Assembly: GCF_042662225.1 (NCBI RefSeq)
Contig: NZ_JBHSYQ010000004.1
Location: 269,170-333,169, forward strand
Direction: 5' to 3'
Length of the DNA stretch: 64,000 nt
From: Nibribacter roseus
GTDB taxonomy: Bacteria > Bacteroidota > Bacteroidia > Cytophagales > Hymenobacteraceae
Shown: positions 16,758 through 25,833 of the stretch, piece by piece
Position numbering within the stretch: the first letter of the stretch is position 1
Layout of the letters: each line of letters begins with the position of its first letter
Notes under the pieces: generated by a model
Databases searched by the model: none
What the model was told of the DNA's origin: nothing
The model's input: the letters and a program-made list of their open reading frames with translations, nothing else
Translations under genes and position numbers: made by a program

Positions 16758-17147
16758 TTATTTACTCAAAGGTGCACCCACTGGAATAGAACAATCATGG
16801 CCCGGCTGCCCGTGCGGAGGGTTAGTGCCGGCTGCCGTAGCCCCTTGTGCTGGCGGTGGGGTGAAAACTGGCGCGGCCAAGGCTGGTGCCGGAGGCAACT
16901 GAGAATTTGTGCTGGGCTGTGAGTTCAAAGGCGCACCAACCGGAATTTCGCAGCGGTGACCTGGCTCTCCGTGCGGTGGGTTTAAAGCGGTACTAGGTGC
17001 GGGTTGGGTAGCTGTAGGTTGACCTGGTACGGTAGCTGCTGCCGGAGTTACTGGTGCGCTGTTCTCTGTACTAGTGGTTTTGCTTTCTGAGCATCCGAAT
17101 ACAAACAGAAGGGAAGCAGAAATTAAAAGATAAGAAGCTTTTTTCAT
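16758..17147 (-). CDS. Lipoprotein with duplicated NPPHGxPGHxCxIPVGAPL motif
   Basis: A 129-residue lipoprotein; start ATG at 17147 gives a clean signal with lipobox V-F-G-C. The mature part is Ala/Pro/Thr-rich with two copies of the motif N-P-P-H-G-(E/Q)-P-G-H-x-C-x-I-P-V-G-A-P-L (about 57-75 and 109-127). Each motif holds one Cys and two His, as in a metal or heme site. The motif is recurrent in Bacteroidota envelope proteins without known function. A longer frame starting at 17231 lacks a signal peptide at its start and is unlikely. Confidence 0.75.
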   Translation of the reverse strand: MKKASYLLISASLLFVFGCSESKTTSTENSAPVTPAAATVPGQPTATQPAPSTALNPPHGEPGHRCEIPVGAPLNSQPSTNSQLPPAPALAAPVFTPPPAQGATAAGTNPPHGQPGHDCSIPVGAPLSK

Positions 17148-17456
17148 GTTATGATGTAAGATTGTACTGGCTACAGGAGCAGACGCTACGGAAGACAGAA
17201 GATGTTTGTGCAGAAACAGAGTTGACAGCACATTAGTTTAATTTTGTTTCAATATATGAAAAAGGTATAAATTCCTCTTTATAGAAGTTCTTTTGAGCCA
17301 ACCCTTCCTTCAGTCGATGAATTAGTGAACCCTCTGTTCCTAGATTATAACCTGGAGAAACAAAACCGCCTGAACTTCCCAAGTGATTTAGGTGGTTCAG
17401 GCGGAAGAAGTAAAGCTTAATTTAAGGCTGATTTCTGAAAAACAGGCCTAAAACAG
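17148..17456. other. Intergenic region between the lipoprotein and GH43 genes
   Basis: It contains the hairpin at 17366-17404 and palindromic copy 8, both downstream of the minus-strand GH43 gene, and presumably the lipoprotein promoter. No gene is seen. Confidence 0.4.
17366..17404 (-). terminator. Terminator hairpin after GH43
   Basis: CCGCCTGAAC / GTTCAGGCGG, a perfect 10-bp stem with a 19-nt loop. On the minus strand it is followed by TTTTG, giving a plausible intrinsic terminator. Confidence 0.6.
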
Positions 17457-17457
17457 C
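17415..17457. repeat. Nested palindromic element copy 8
   Basis: The right arm CAGGCCTAAAACAGC is consensus; the left arm GCTTAATTTAAGGCTG is degenerate. It touches the GH43 stop codon. Confidence 0.5.
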
Positions 17458-18554
17458 TAAAGCATTGGGTTGATGGTTTCTATGGTGCCGTCTGATCGAT
17501 GCTTCAGTTCTGTCATTTTAATGTTTCTCAGGTGCGTTTTGCCTGACAGCTGGGTGTCATGGTAGAATAAATACCACTTGCCTTTAAACTCCGCAATTGA
17601 ATGGTGGTTAGTCCAGCCTTCAACCGGATTCAGCAATACCCCCTGATACGTAAATGGACCAGCCGGAGAATCACCAATGGCGTAGTTGATGAAGTGTGTG
17701 TCACCGGTAGAGTAAGAGAAGTAGTATTTCCCGTTGTACTTGTGTACCCAGGCAGCTTCAAAGAAACGCTTGTCATGGTCATCGGCCATGATCTTCTTGC
17801 CTTCTTTGTCTAAAAGCACTACATCTTTCACAGGCCCGTCAAAGGTTAACATGTCTGAACTTAACTTGGCCATTTTAGGAGTTAAGGCTGCCACGTTACC
17901 AGATGGCTCAGGCGCCGCGGTAGAATCATATTTGCCTGTCTGCCAGCGTTGCAACTGACCACCCCAGATACCTCCAAAGTACATGTAAGAGGTGCCGTCA
18001 GTATCGGTGAACACCGCTGGGTCAATGCTAAAGCTGCCCGGAATTGGCTCTGGCTGCGGCTTGAACGGTCCAGAAGGAGAGGTGCTGGTGGCTACCCCAA
18101 TCCGGAAGATGTCTTGCTTATCCTTTACTGGGAAGTACAGGTAATATGTGCCGTTTTTGTGCGCAGCGTCCGGAGCCCACAGCTGGCGGCCTGCCCACGG
18201 AATGTCTTTGATGTCTAAGGCAACACCATGATCAGTGATTTTGCCGCCTACACTGTCCATAGAAAATACGTGGTAGTCACGCATGTCAAAATGGTCGCCG
18301 TTGTCATTTTCAGGAGTGCCTGCCTCAATGTCATGCGACGGGTATATGTAGATCTTACCGTTGAATACATGAGCCGAAGGGTCTGCGGTATAAATATCTG
18401 ATACCAGTGGCTGGGACAAGTATTTCTTCTCAGAGGTGTTGTTTTGCTCTTGCGTAGCGGTCTCTGAATTGTTTTCTGCTTTCTGGCAACCCGAGGCCAG
18501 TGCCGCTACTGCCATGAAGGCGAAGGCAGAGCGTTTAACCATTTGTTTCTTCAT
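17457..18554 (-). CDS. Glycoside hydrolase family 43 lipoprotein (xylosidase/arabinofuranosidase type)
   Basis: A 365-residue protein with lipoprotein signal (lipobox L-A-S-G-C, about residue 23). The five-bladed propeller shows the GH43 catalytic base Asp in Y-T-A-D-P-S-A-H, the pKa-modulating Asp in S-I-D-P-A-V-F-T-D and the acid Glu in R-F-F-E-A-A-W-V. It has a single domain with no carbohydrate-binding module. It is probably on the cell surface or in the periplasm, removing xylose or arabinose from xylo-oligosaccharides, consistent with the adjacent GH10 and GH67 genes. Confidence 0.88.
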   Translation of the reverse strand: MKKQMVKRSAFAFMAVAALASGCQKAENNSETATQEQNNTSEKKYLSQPLVSDIYTADPSAHVFNGKIYIYPSHDIEAGTPENDNGDHFDMRDYHVFSMDSVGGKITDHGVALDIKDIPWAGRQLWAPDAAHKNGTYYLYFPVKDKQDIFRIGVATSTSPSGPFKPQPEPIPGSFSIDPAVFTDTDGTSYMYFGGIWGGQLQRWQTGKYDSTAAPEPSGNVAALTPKMAKLSSDMLTFDGPVKDVVLLDKEGKKIMADDHDKRFFEAAWVHKYNGKYYFSYSTGDTHFINYAIGDSPAGPFTYQGVLLNPVEGWTNHHSIAEFKGKWYLFYHDTQLSGKTHLRNIKMTELKHRSDGTIETINPML

Positions 18555-18665
18555 TGTTTATTAGTTAGTGAGATTATGAGAAAGAATTGTTTTTTAAGAC
18601 CAATGAGTGGCTGTATGTTGTTCTTCTTTTCTGGGCAGTACTATTTCTTGCGACTAGCAAAGATG

Positions 18666-19793
18666 TTACTTTTTCGTTTGCCCTGTTTGAATAATAGCGT
18701 TTAAAGCTGGTTTAGCATTGTACTGGCGGTCAAACACCAATGGGTAGCTGGTTCGGCCTTTAATTGGCCAGTCATTCAGCCATGAATCGGCGTCGGTTAC
18801 GCCCCAGAAAGTGACGCGGCTTATTTTGTCCTGGTGCTTGCGGAACAGAGCAAAAATTTCTGCATAGCGGTTAGCTAGTTTCTGCTGCACCTCTTCAGGC
18901 AGGCCGTTCGTGTACACGTTATATTTGGCATCGAAATCAAAGGTAGCATCAATGTCTGCACCGTTGCGGTTGCTGGGGTTCGGTAATACGTCAATATCCA
19001 ACTCGGTAATCATCACTTTGCCGTGGGCGGAAAGCTTTACAATACTTTCTTCAATCTGTTGAATGGAAGGAGATTCCAGCCCCCAGTGCCCCTGCATACC
19101 AATACCGTCTACTTTTAATCCTTTTGCTTTCAGGCTTTGCACCAATCGGATGGCTCCGTCCCGCTTAGCAGGTTTCCACATGTTGTAATCATTGTAGTAC
19201 AGCTCACAGTTAGGGTCGGCTTTGCGGGCGGCGGCAAAAGCTTTCTCTAAGTATTCTTCGCCGGTTATTTTGTACCACTTGCTTTCGCGCAGGGTGCCGT
19301 CATCGTTTAAGGCTTCATTCACAACATCCCAGCCGTTAATGCGGCCTTTGTACCGGCCGGCAACGGTGGCTATATGCTCTTCCATGCGCTGCAGCAACTG
19401 TTCTTTGCTGGCAGGCTGGCCTTGTCCGTTCTCAAATAACCAATCAGGTGTCTGCTGGTGCCATACCAGGGCGTGCCCCACTATAAACTGATTGTACTTT
19501 TCGCCCAAGGCCACATAGGCATCAGCGAGCTTAAAGTTGTACTCGTTTGGCTGAGGGTGTACTGGCCCCCACTTCAGCAGGTTTTCAGGGCTGATGGTGC
19601 TGAAATGCTTGGCAACGATAGCCTCGGCCTGCGGATCTTGCCCTAATGCCTGCCTGTAATTAAGGGCGGCACCTACTACAAAATCATTCTGGTACACCGA
19701 TTTAAGAGTAGGCTCGGCTGTTTCATTTTTCGTGTTGACGCAGCCAAATGCTAAAGCTAAAAAGCAGACGGCAAGCCAGGTTTTGTTTGTCAT
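18666..19793 (-). CDS. Endo-1,4-beta-xylanase, glycoside hydrolase family 10
   Basis: A 375-residue GH10 enzyme with a lipoprotein signal (lipobox A-F-G-C, about residue 18). The family landmarks are F-I-V-G-H-A-L-V-W-H-Q-Q-T-P, the acid/base Glu in W-D-V-V-N-E-A-L-N-D and the nucleophile Glu in M-I-T-E-L-D-I-D, with V-T-F-W-G-V-T-D-A-D-S-W-L near the end. It cleaves the beta-1,4-xylose backbone, leaving short, often glucuronic-acid-capped products that match the GH67 and GH115 enzymes here. Length equals a single catalytic domain. Confidence 0.95.
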   Translation of the reverse strand: MTNKTWLAVCFLALAFGCVNTKNETAEPTLKSVYQNDFVVGAALNYRQALGQDPQAEAIVAKHFSTISPENLLKWGPVHPQPNEYNFKLADAYVALGEKYNQFIVGHALVWHQQTPDWLFENGQGQPASKEQLLQRMEEHIATVAGRYKGRINGWDVVNEALNDDGTLRESKWYKITGEEYLEKAFAAARKADPNCELYYNDYNMWKPAKRDGAIRLVQSLKAKGLKVDGIGMQGHWGLESPSIQQIEESIVKLSAHGKVMITELDIDVLPNPSNRNGADIDATFDFDAKYNVYTNGLPEEVQQKLANRYAEIFALFRKHQDKISRVTFWGVTDADSWLNDWPIKGRTSYPLVFDRQYNAKPALNAIIQTGQTKK

Positions 19794-19841
19794 GGTGAGG
19801 GGTAGGTTTGTGCTGAATCTTTTATTTTTTGGTGTCAGTTG

Positions 19842-19887
19842 ATGCTATTTTAGGCCTGTTTTTAGAAAACCAAGCCTAAAACAGCAT
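19842..19887. repeat. Nested palindromic element copy 9
   Basis: ATGCTATTTTAGGCCTG pairs with AAGCCTAAAACAGCAT with few mismatches around TTTTTAGAAAACC. It lies between the SDR stop and the GH10 start. Confidence 0.8.
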
Positions 19888-19921
19888 ATTCTATATTGAG
19901 CAAAGCTTGTGTAGCAAGTGC

Positions 19922-20680
19922 TTAAAAGCCAATAGAGTTGCCTCCGTCTACCGGTAGCACTGTTCCTGTAATATAACCTGAGGCGTCAGAAGCGAAGAAA
20001 TACACGGCCTCGGCCACATCGGAGGGCTTTCCTAATTTGCCCATGGGGGTTCTGGAGAGCACCTTATTCTTGCGTTCCGGATCATTATTCAAAGCCTTTG
20101 CTGACATATCGGTTTCTATGAACCCGGGGGCCACGCAATTAACCCGTATTCCAAGTGGCGAAAGGTCTACAGCCATGGCCCTGGTCATGCCTTCTACTCC
20201 TGTCTTTGCCGCTGAATAGGAAACTACTTTAGGTATGCCGTACTGAGCTGCCATTGAGCTGATGTTGATGATGGAGCCGCTTCCTTGCGCAATCATTATC
20301 TTGGCTACCTCCCGGCTCAGGGCAAACACAGCAGTTAGGTTCGTTTGGATAATCTGCTGAAAATCTTCATCAGTCACCTCCGTTAAAGGTTTCTTTTGGT
20401 TGATGCCCGCGTTGTTTACCAAAATGTCAAGAGTGCCATGCTCCTTGGCGAGTTCTTGCACAAGAGCTGGAATGCCTGATAGGTTACTCAAGTCAAAAGA
20501 AACGGTAAAACAGTTGTCGCCGAAGGCTTCTTTGGCATTCTGAAGTTTTTGTGCGTCTCTACCAATAATGATGGTTTTCACGTTTTCCTGCACCAATTTC
20601 TGGGCAATGGCATATCCTAAGCCGGAGCCGCCGCCAGTGACTATGGCTACTTTTTGAGTGGTTGTTATTTCTTGGGTCAT
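19922..20680 (-). CDS. Short-chain dehydrogenase, probable D-mannonate oxidoreductase
   Basis: A 252-residue classical SDR. The cofactor loop is T-G-G-G-S-G-L-G (about 15-22), then N-N-A-G-I-N, the catalytic Ser in I-N-I-S-S-M, and Y-S-A-A-K with Tyr and Lys. The C-terminal C-V-A-P-G-F-I-E-T-D and G-x-V-L-P-V-D-G-G are typical. ATG 20680 is chosen; a frame start at 20713 would overlap GH67. Bacillus YjmF (UxuB) is an SDR fructuronate reductase, and GH67 and uxuA are here, so fructuronate to mannonate is the likely step (inference). Confidence 0.85.
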   Translation of the reverse strand: MTQEITTTQKVAIVTGGGSGLGYAIAQKLVQENVKTIIIGRDAQKLQNAKEAFGDNCFTVSFDLSNLSGIPALVQELAKEHGTLDILVNNAGINQKKPLTEVTDEDFQQIIQTNLTAVFALSREVAKIMIAQGSGSIINISSMAAQYGIPKVVSYSAAKTGVEGMTRAMAVDLSPLGIRVNCVAPGFIETDMSAKALNNDPERKNKVLSRTPMGKLGKPSDVAEAVYFFASDASGYITGTVLPVDGGNSIGF

Positions 20681-20696
20681 TTGAGTTAAAGTTGTT

Positions 20697-22862
20697 TTAG
20701 ATACCCGGCACAAACTTGAATTCTAACTTTTGGTAGTATTCCAGAGTGTGTTCCGGCTTCTCCAATTCGGCGGGGATAGGTCTTTTTGAAAAGGTTTGGA
20801 AGTATAGAAGGCAGGCATCACGCCACCACTTGGCTTCTTTGGCCTGAATAGCCAGTAATGATTTTACCTGCTTAAATCGCTCCTGGTCTACTTTGCCTTC
20901 TAGTTGTTGCCACTGTTCTTGCATCTGCCTCACAGAATCAACACCAGCTGAATAACGGTAGCAGAGTTCATTCCACAGGGTTCGGCCAGAGGAAACCTTG
21001 TAGTCCCATGGTAGGTGGTGGAACCATAATAAGTACTTCTCTGGGCAAGTTTTAGGGTCTCCATATAGATCTTGCAAGTGAGGGGCGTACTGTTCAAGGG
21101 CGTTGCTGCCGGTTTTGGTACGGTCAAATCCTATGCCTTTTTCGGTTGCACGGTGATAGTATACTGACGTCCAGTCGGCCCGAGGTTTGTCTTTGATCCA
21201 GGGGCCTGGGCCGTAGTGGTGATCCCAGCCCATGATGTGGTGCAAGCCCAGCGGGGTCATGTAATTGACCAGCGTCTCATATGAGCCCAGCATTATATTT
21301 TTTGCCGTAGAAACCACTTGTGGGTTGGGTGAAAAGGTCATGCGCAGCCACTCATCAGCTATTTGCTCTGACGTGAGGGCGTGATCCCAGGCTAAGCGAC
21401 CGAAGGCGTACCAATTGGCTTGCGCAAACGGATGGCTAGTCCAGTTAAGGTCGGTACCTATGTTTGATACTCCGGCCATGCCAGAGAATTTACGGTTGTA
21501 CAAAGAACCGTCTACCACTTCAGCCACGGTAGATCCTTGGCCTTTCGCGTAAGTGTCAGCTTCCAGCACTTCTTTGAACATGGGCGCCAGGTACACCAGG
21601 TGCGTTCCCTGCCCTAGATATTCCTGCGTGATCTGAAACTCCATCATGAGTGGAGTCTTGGGCATGGCTCCAAATAAGGGGTGGAAAGGCTCGCGCGGCT
21701 GGAAATCAATGGCACCATTCTTCACCTGCACCATTACGTTCTCGCGGAACTTACCATCTAAGGGATTAAATTCATTGTACGCCTGCTTGGCGCGGTCTTC
21801 AGGAACGTTGTTGTCGTACACAAACGCCCGCCACATCAATATACCGTTGTGAGGAGCCAGGGCATCGGCCATCATATTGGCGCCGTCGGCATGAGAGCGG
21901 CCATAGTTCTGCGGCCCAGGCTGGCCTTCTGAATTGGCTTTAACTAAAAAACCACCAAAGTCAGGGATATGACGGTAGATCTCAGCCACCTTATCTTTCC
22001 ACCACTGCCGTACCTCCGCGTTCAGCGGATCGGCTGTTTTTAGTTTTCCTAATTCAATAGGTGAACTGAACCGGGCGGTTAAATATACTTTGATGCCATA
22101 TGGCCGGAACGCATCGGCCAGTGCTTTTACTTTTAACAGATACTCCTCTGTAAGAACGAGAGAATTAGCGTTCACATTCGTCAACACTGTTCCATTGATA
22201 CCAATGGAGGCGTTGGCTCGGGCATAGTCAAGGTACCGTTGGTCTATATAGTCGGGCAGTTTGTGCCAATCCCACAAAGAAAAACCAGCGTAGCCGCGCT
22301 CCACGGTACGGTCCAAGTTGTCCCAATGGTTTAAAATGCGGTGGCTGGTTTTTGGTTGGCTACTGAGGTTCAGGTTCTGAATGCTTTGCCCCATCTGCAT
22401 TAGCTTAAGCAGGTGGAAAGTTCCGTATAAAACGCCTGTGTCACTATTGGCGGCTACCACGGTTATTTTCTTTCCATTGTGTTTGGTAGAAAGCAACAGG
22501 TAACCTTCGGGTCCTAAGCCTTGTAGCTGTGTTTGTAGCTGTAATGACTTCACAACCTCCGAAGAGGCTGCAGTGCCTAGCACCAGCGTGTTGTTCTTGA
22601 TATCAGTTGCAGAATGCGACAGATTTTTTCCAAGTAAACCTTGTATTCCCTGCATGGCCTCCTGAGCGGCTACCTGTAGGGTAGGGGAATTGCCTTCTAT
22701 AACCAGGTGCTGAAGAGTTTTCTGATACTGTTTAAGCAGAACTCTATTGTTTACCTGGTCATACCTAAGCCAAAGCCGATATCCGTCTTCTGCCTGAGCC
22801 GTTGGCAGGTAGGCAAAAAAGCTCAGGCAGAAGAACAGGCAAATAAGAATACGATTTGTCAT
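20697..22862 (-). CDS. Alpha-glucuronidase, glycoside hydrolase family 67
   Basis: A 721-residue enzyme with a signal peptide (residues 1-24, cleaved after T-A-Q-A). GH67 landmarks are the N-terminal alpha/beta domain, the barrel with N-S-E-G-Q-P-G-P, A-F-V-Y-D-N-N and the strongly conserved M-G-W-D-H-H-Y-G-P-G-P-W near residue 535. It removes (4-O-methyl)glucuronic acid from the non-reducing end of xylo-oligosaccharides produced by GH10, so it acts on the product of the neighbouring xylanase. ATG 22862 gives the proper signal; a frame from 22892 would only extend it. SDR follows at 16 nt. Confidence 0.95.
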   Translation of the reverse strand: MTNRILICLFFCLSFFAYLPTAQAEDGYRLWLRYDQVNNRVLLKQYQKTLQHLVIEGNSPTLQVAAQEAMQGIQGLLGKNLSHSATDIKNNTLVLGTAASSEVVKSLQLQTQLQGLGPEGYLLLSTKHNGKKITVVAANSDTGVLYGTFHLLKLMQMGQSIQNLNLSSQPKTSHRILNHWDNLDRTVERGYAGFSLWDWHKLPDYIDQRYLDYARANASIGINGTVLTNVNANSLVLTEEYLLKVKALADAFRPYGIKVYLTARFSSPIELGKLKTADPLNAEVRQWWKDKVAEIYRHIPDFGGFLVKANSEGQPGPQNYGRSHADGANMMADALAPHNGILMWRAFVYDNNVPEDRAKQAYNEFNPLDGKFRENVMVQVKNGAIDFQPREPFHPLFGAMPKTPLMMEFQITQEYLGQGTHLVYLAPMFKEVLEADTYAKGQGSTVAEVVDGSLYNRKFSGMAGVSNIGTDLNWTSHPFAQANWYAFGRLAWDHALTSEQIADEWLRMTFSPNPQVVSTAKNIMLGSYETLVNYMTPLGLHHIMGWDHHYGPGPWIKDKPRADWTSVYYHRATEKGIGFDRTKTGSNALEQYAPHLQDLYGDPKTCPEKYLLWFHHLPWDYKVSSGRTLWNELCYRYSAGVDSVRQMQEQWQQLEGKVDQERFKQVKSLLAIQAKEAKWWRDACLLYFQTFSKRPIPAELEKPEHTLEYYQKLEFKFVPGI

Positions 22863-22914
22863 TACATGTTGGTTTAATCCGTAGCTAACCAAATTGTTGC
22901 CAGTAGTATGGCGG

Positions 22915-22955
22915 GTGTTTTAAGCCTGTTCTTTGAAAAACGAACCTAAAACAGC
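22915..22955. repeat. Nested palindromic element copy 10
   Basis: GTGTTTTAAGCCTG and the CGAACCTAAAACAGC arm around TTCTTTGAAAAA. It lies between the lacI stop and the GH67 start. Confidence 0.6.
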
Positions 22956-22974
22956 AGGCTCAATCATAGAGGTA

Positions 22975-24033
22975 CTATTTAGGTGCCAGTTGCCCCCATT
23001 TTTTACCTGCTACCTTACTTTTTAAAGATGATTCTCTGATGATTAACTCAGAGCGCAAATTGATGGTGTTGCTGGCAATTCCTTCAGTGGAGCCGTTGAG
23101 CCGTAAAATGAGAGCTTTTACCGCCAATTCTCCCATTTCGGAGCCGGGGTAATTAACAGAGGTTAGATTAGGCTCAATTACCCTGCAAATCGGGTCATTG
23201 TTAAAACCAATCACGGCCACGTCGGCAGGAACAGAAATACCCGCTTGTTTTAAGGTTTTCACACAGCTCACGGCACAGGTGTCATTGGAGACAAAGAGGC
23301 CGTCGGGAAGTTTTTTCATTTTCAATATCTGCTGAGCCGCCTCCTCACCAGCCTCTTCGCTCAGGTTGTTGACAATAATATTTTGCTCATTGTAAGGCAG
23401 GTTATTGTCAATCAAGGCGTATTTGTAGCCCTTCAACCTGTCTGAATACACGTTTCTTTTCAGGTTGCCTGTAATGTGCATTATGTTCGTGCAGCCCTGC
23501 TCCACTAAATGGCTCGTGGCTTTGTAAGCCGCTTGCAGATTATCTATTACTATGCTGGTGCATTGCTCATGCTCGGCCACGCGATCATAGAATATTACGG
23601 GAATGCCCCGACTGATAAAAGGTTCAAAGTGATGGAGGTCGTCTGTTTCGTAAGACAGGGACACCAACAATCCATCAACCCGGCTGTCGAACATGGTTTT
23701 AGCATTAGCCTGTTCTTTCTGCAGCGTCTCCAAAGATTGGCTGATAATAAGGTTATACCCTCCCTCGGTGGCGGCTTTCTCCATGCCAGATATGACCGTT
23801 GACATAAACGGACTGTTCAACCGGGGCACAATCACACCTATAGTATGGGTGTGCTGCCTCCGTAAATTGCTAGCGAATAGATTAGTGCGGTACCCCATCT
23901 GGCCTGCTACTTCGCTCACACGCTGCTTCGTCTTCAGATTGACCGCGGGGTGATCATTCAGCGCCCTGCTGATAGTGGTGGGAGATAGCCCTACCTCTTT
24001 GGCAATGTCATATATGGTGATGTCTTTTCCCAT
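22975..24033 (-). CDS. LacI-family transcriptional regulator of the xylan locus
   Basis: A 352-residue regulator. Residues 4-50 are the LacI helix-turn-helix (T-I-Y-D-I-A-K-E-V-G-L-S-P-T-T-I-S-R-A-L) with the N-D-H-P hinge region, and residues about 62-330 form the periplasmic-binding-protein-like sugar domain. Start ATG 24033 is preferred over 24066. A -7 box (TATATTTG) and an operator-like site lie directly upstream on its own promoter, so it probably represses itself. The effector may be a xylo-oligosaccharide or uronate intermediate (inference). Confidence 0.92.
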   Translation of the reverse strand: MGKDITIYDIAKEVGLSPTTISRALNDHPAVNLKTKQRVSEVAGQMGYRTNLFASNLRRQHTHTIGVIVPRLNSPFMSTVISGMEKAATEGGYNLIISQSLETLQKEQANAKTMFDSRVDGLLVSLSYETDDLHHFEPFISRGIPVIFYDRVAEHEQCTSIVIDNLQAAYKATSHLVEQGCTNIMHITGNLKRNVYSDRLKGYKYALIDNNLPYNEQNIIVNNLSEEAGEEAAQQILKMKKLPDGLFVSNDTCAVSCVKTLKQAGISVPADVAVIGFNNDPICRVIEPNLTSVNYPGSEMGELAVKALILRLNGSTEGIASNTINLRSELIIRESSLKSKVAGKKWGQLAPK

Positions 24034-24053
24034 AGTGGCAGTTATTGCATGAA

Positions 24054-24061
24054 CAAATATA
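24054..24061 (-). promoter_or_regulatory. -7 box of the lacI promoter
   Basis: Read on the minus strand it is TATATTTG, matching TAnnTTTG, about 20 nt before the lacI ATG. The adjacent operator would cover the -33/-7 spacer. Confidence 0.5.
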
Positions 24062-24075
24062 TGCAATCGGTTTCA
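24062..24075. promoter_or_regulatory. LacI-type operator site 1
   Basis: The minus strand reads TGAAACCGATTGCA, an exact match to TGnAAnCGnTTnCA with a central CG. It overlaps the lacI promoter spacer. Confidence 0.6.
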
Positions 24076-24323
24076 TTGCTTGAAACTAAATAGCTGTTTT
24101 TGTATCTGGAAACTTCAAAAGAACGGCTATTCGAATGGTTTCGGCTGAAATATAGCGCTTTATTTTATATACAGGCTTTGAAAGCTTATACAAATAAGCT
24201 TAAGATGGAATTTTAAATTTTATTAAAAACAAAAATTAACCTCTATGGGCTTAGAAAATGTTAGATGTTGAGGATTTAGCAAAGATATGCCTTGTAGAAG
24301 GAAAATCAGGTTGAAAAAATTTA

Positions 24324-24337
24324 TGAAATCGGTTGTA
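24324..24337. promoter_or_regulatory. LacI-type operator site 2
   Basis: TGAAATCGGTTGTA matches TGnAAnCGnTTnCA except for one base. It is 175 nt upstream of uxuA and 250 nt from site 1, a distance that would allow looping. Confidence 0.5.
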
Positions 24338-24511
24338 ATCTTAGAAAATAATATTCATGTTTGTGTTGCATGCGCCTACAGAGGAGGTGGAGAATGATGA
24401 TGTGACAGCTTAAATTTTGATAATTTATTAAAATTTGAGGCTGGTTTGTGGTGAGGATTGGTTGTTTTAGGTGCAGGTTCTGCTGTTGCTTACTTATTAA
24501 ATACAAAAAGG

Positions 24512-25678
24512 ATGTCATTACTTCAAAGCTGGCGATGGTACGGACCACAAGACCCGGTTACGTTGCAAGACGTAAAGCAGGCCGGTGCAACTGGCGTAGT
24601 CAGTGCGTTGCACCATATTCCGCATGGCGCGGTGTGGCCCCTTGAAGAAATTCAGGAGCGCAAGCGCGTGATTGAGGAGAGTGGCCTTGCTTGGGCTGTG
24701 GTGGAAAGCGTGCCGGTGCATGAGGCCATCAAAACCCGCAGCGCCGATTGCGAGCTGTATCTGGAGAACTACCGACAAAGTTTACGCAACCTGGCCGCCT
24801 GCGGACTGAAAACCGTCTGCTATAACTTTATGCCGGTCTTGGACTGGACTCGCACAAACCTAGCGTACGAGCTTAATAACGGTGCAAAAGCCCTATATTT
24901 TGATTGGACAGATTTGGCAGTGTTTGACCTGTATATCCTGAAAAGGAAAGGGGCTGAAAATGATTACGCGGCAGATGTGGTACAACAGGCTGAGGAAAGG
25001 CATCAGTCCATGTCTGAACAGCAGCTGGAACAGCTAAGTGAAATCATCAGGATGGGGGTTCCCATGGAGGGTTTCATAAGCCTGGAGCACCTAACCGAAA
25101 GCATAAGCATTTACAAAGAAATAGGGCACATTGGTCTGCGGGAGAACCTGGCGTACTTTCTGGAGTCTATCATGGATGTGTGCGAGGAAACGGGCATAAA
25201 AATGACCATTCACCCCGATGACCCGCCTTACCCAATTTTAGGCCTGCCCCGCATTGCCTCAAACAAAGAAGACCTGCTGTACATACTAGAACGGGTAAAC
25301 CGCGAACCAAACGGCATTTGCTTCTGCACCGGTTCTTTGGGAGCAGGTAGTCATAATAACCCAGTTGAGATTCTGAAAGCCGTAGGGCATAGGGTGTATT
25401 TCGCGCACCTGCGCAACGTGCTGAAAGATGAGGCAGGAAACTTCTATGAGTCTGACCACCTGGCTGGCGATGTAGACATGTATGGCGTCATGAAAGAACT
25501 GGTGAAAATCAACAGCCAACGGCAGGAGCCTATTCCGTTCCGTCCTGACCACGGGCACCAGATGCTGGATGATTTACACAAGATAACGAACCCCGGTTAT
25601 TCGGCTATTGGGCGTTTACGCGGTCTGGCTGAGTTGAGAGGCTTAGAAATGGGCATTGCCCGCTCCCTTAAGAATTAA
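24512..25678 (+). CDS. uxuA: Mannonate dehydratase UxuA
   Basis: A 388-residue enzyme of normal UxuA length that converts D-mannonate to 2-keto-3-deoxygluconate. Y-N-F-M-P-V-L-D-W-T-R-T (about 110-121) is a family landmark. Metal ligands lie in I-H-P-D-D-P-P-Y-P, C-T-G-S-L-G-A-G, H-L-R-N-V and R-P-D-H-G. ATG 24512 is preferred; a longer frame from 24458 would add residues without conservation. It follows GH67/GH115 chemistry: liberated glucuronate enters this branch. Uronate isomerase, KDG kinase and aldolase are not in the window. Confidence 0.93.
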   Translation: MSLLQSWRWYGPQDPVTLQDVKQAGATGVVSALHHIPHGAVWPLEEIQERKRVIEESGLAWAVVESVPVHEAIKTRSADCELYLENYRQSLRNLAACGLKTVCYNFMPVLDWTRTNLAYELNNGAKALYFDWTDLAVFDLYILKRKGAENDYAADVVQQAEERHQSMSEQQLEQLSEIIRMGVPMEGFISLEHLTESISIYKEIGHIGLRENLAYFLESIMDVCEETGIKMTIHPDDPPYPILGLPRIASNKEDLLYILERVNREPNGICFCTGSLGAGSHNNPVEILKAVGHRVYFAHLRNVLKDEAGNFYESDHLAGDVDMYGVMKELVKINSQRQEPIPFRPDHGHQMLDDLHKITNPGYSAIGRLRGLAELRGLEMGIARSLKN

Positions 25679-25700
25679 AATAGCCTAGCTGGCAAGAGTT

Positions 25701-25741
25701 GCTTTAAGGTTGTTTTTCGGAAACCAGACCAAAAACAGGTA
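25701..25741. repeat. Nested palindromic element copy 11 (degenerate)
   Basis: GCTTTAAGGTTGTTTTT and CCAAAAACAGG arms around CGGAAACCAGA, 22 nt after the uxuA stop. Only the right arm is close to the family consensus. Confidence 0.45.
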
Positions 25742-25833
25742 GCCCATAATAGGTCTAAAAAGAACAATGCCTCTGCTACAGCTGTGGCAATGTGTTGCTT
25801 CACCAGTAGGGTGAAAAGCTTAATTTATACCGA

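Larger units (their letters stand above)
24034..24511. other. Divergent lacI/uxuA regulatory region
   Basis: AT-rich. It holds two LacI-type operator candidates (24062-24075 and 24324-24337) and a TATATTTG -7 box for lacI on the minus strand (24054-24061). No gene is seen. Confidence 0.55.
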
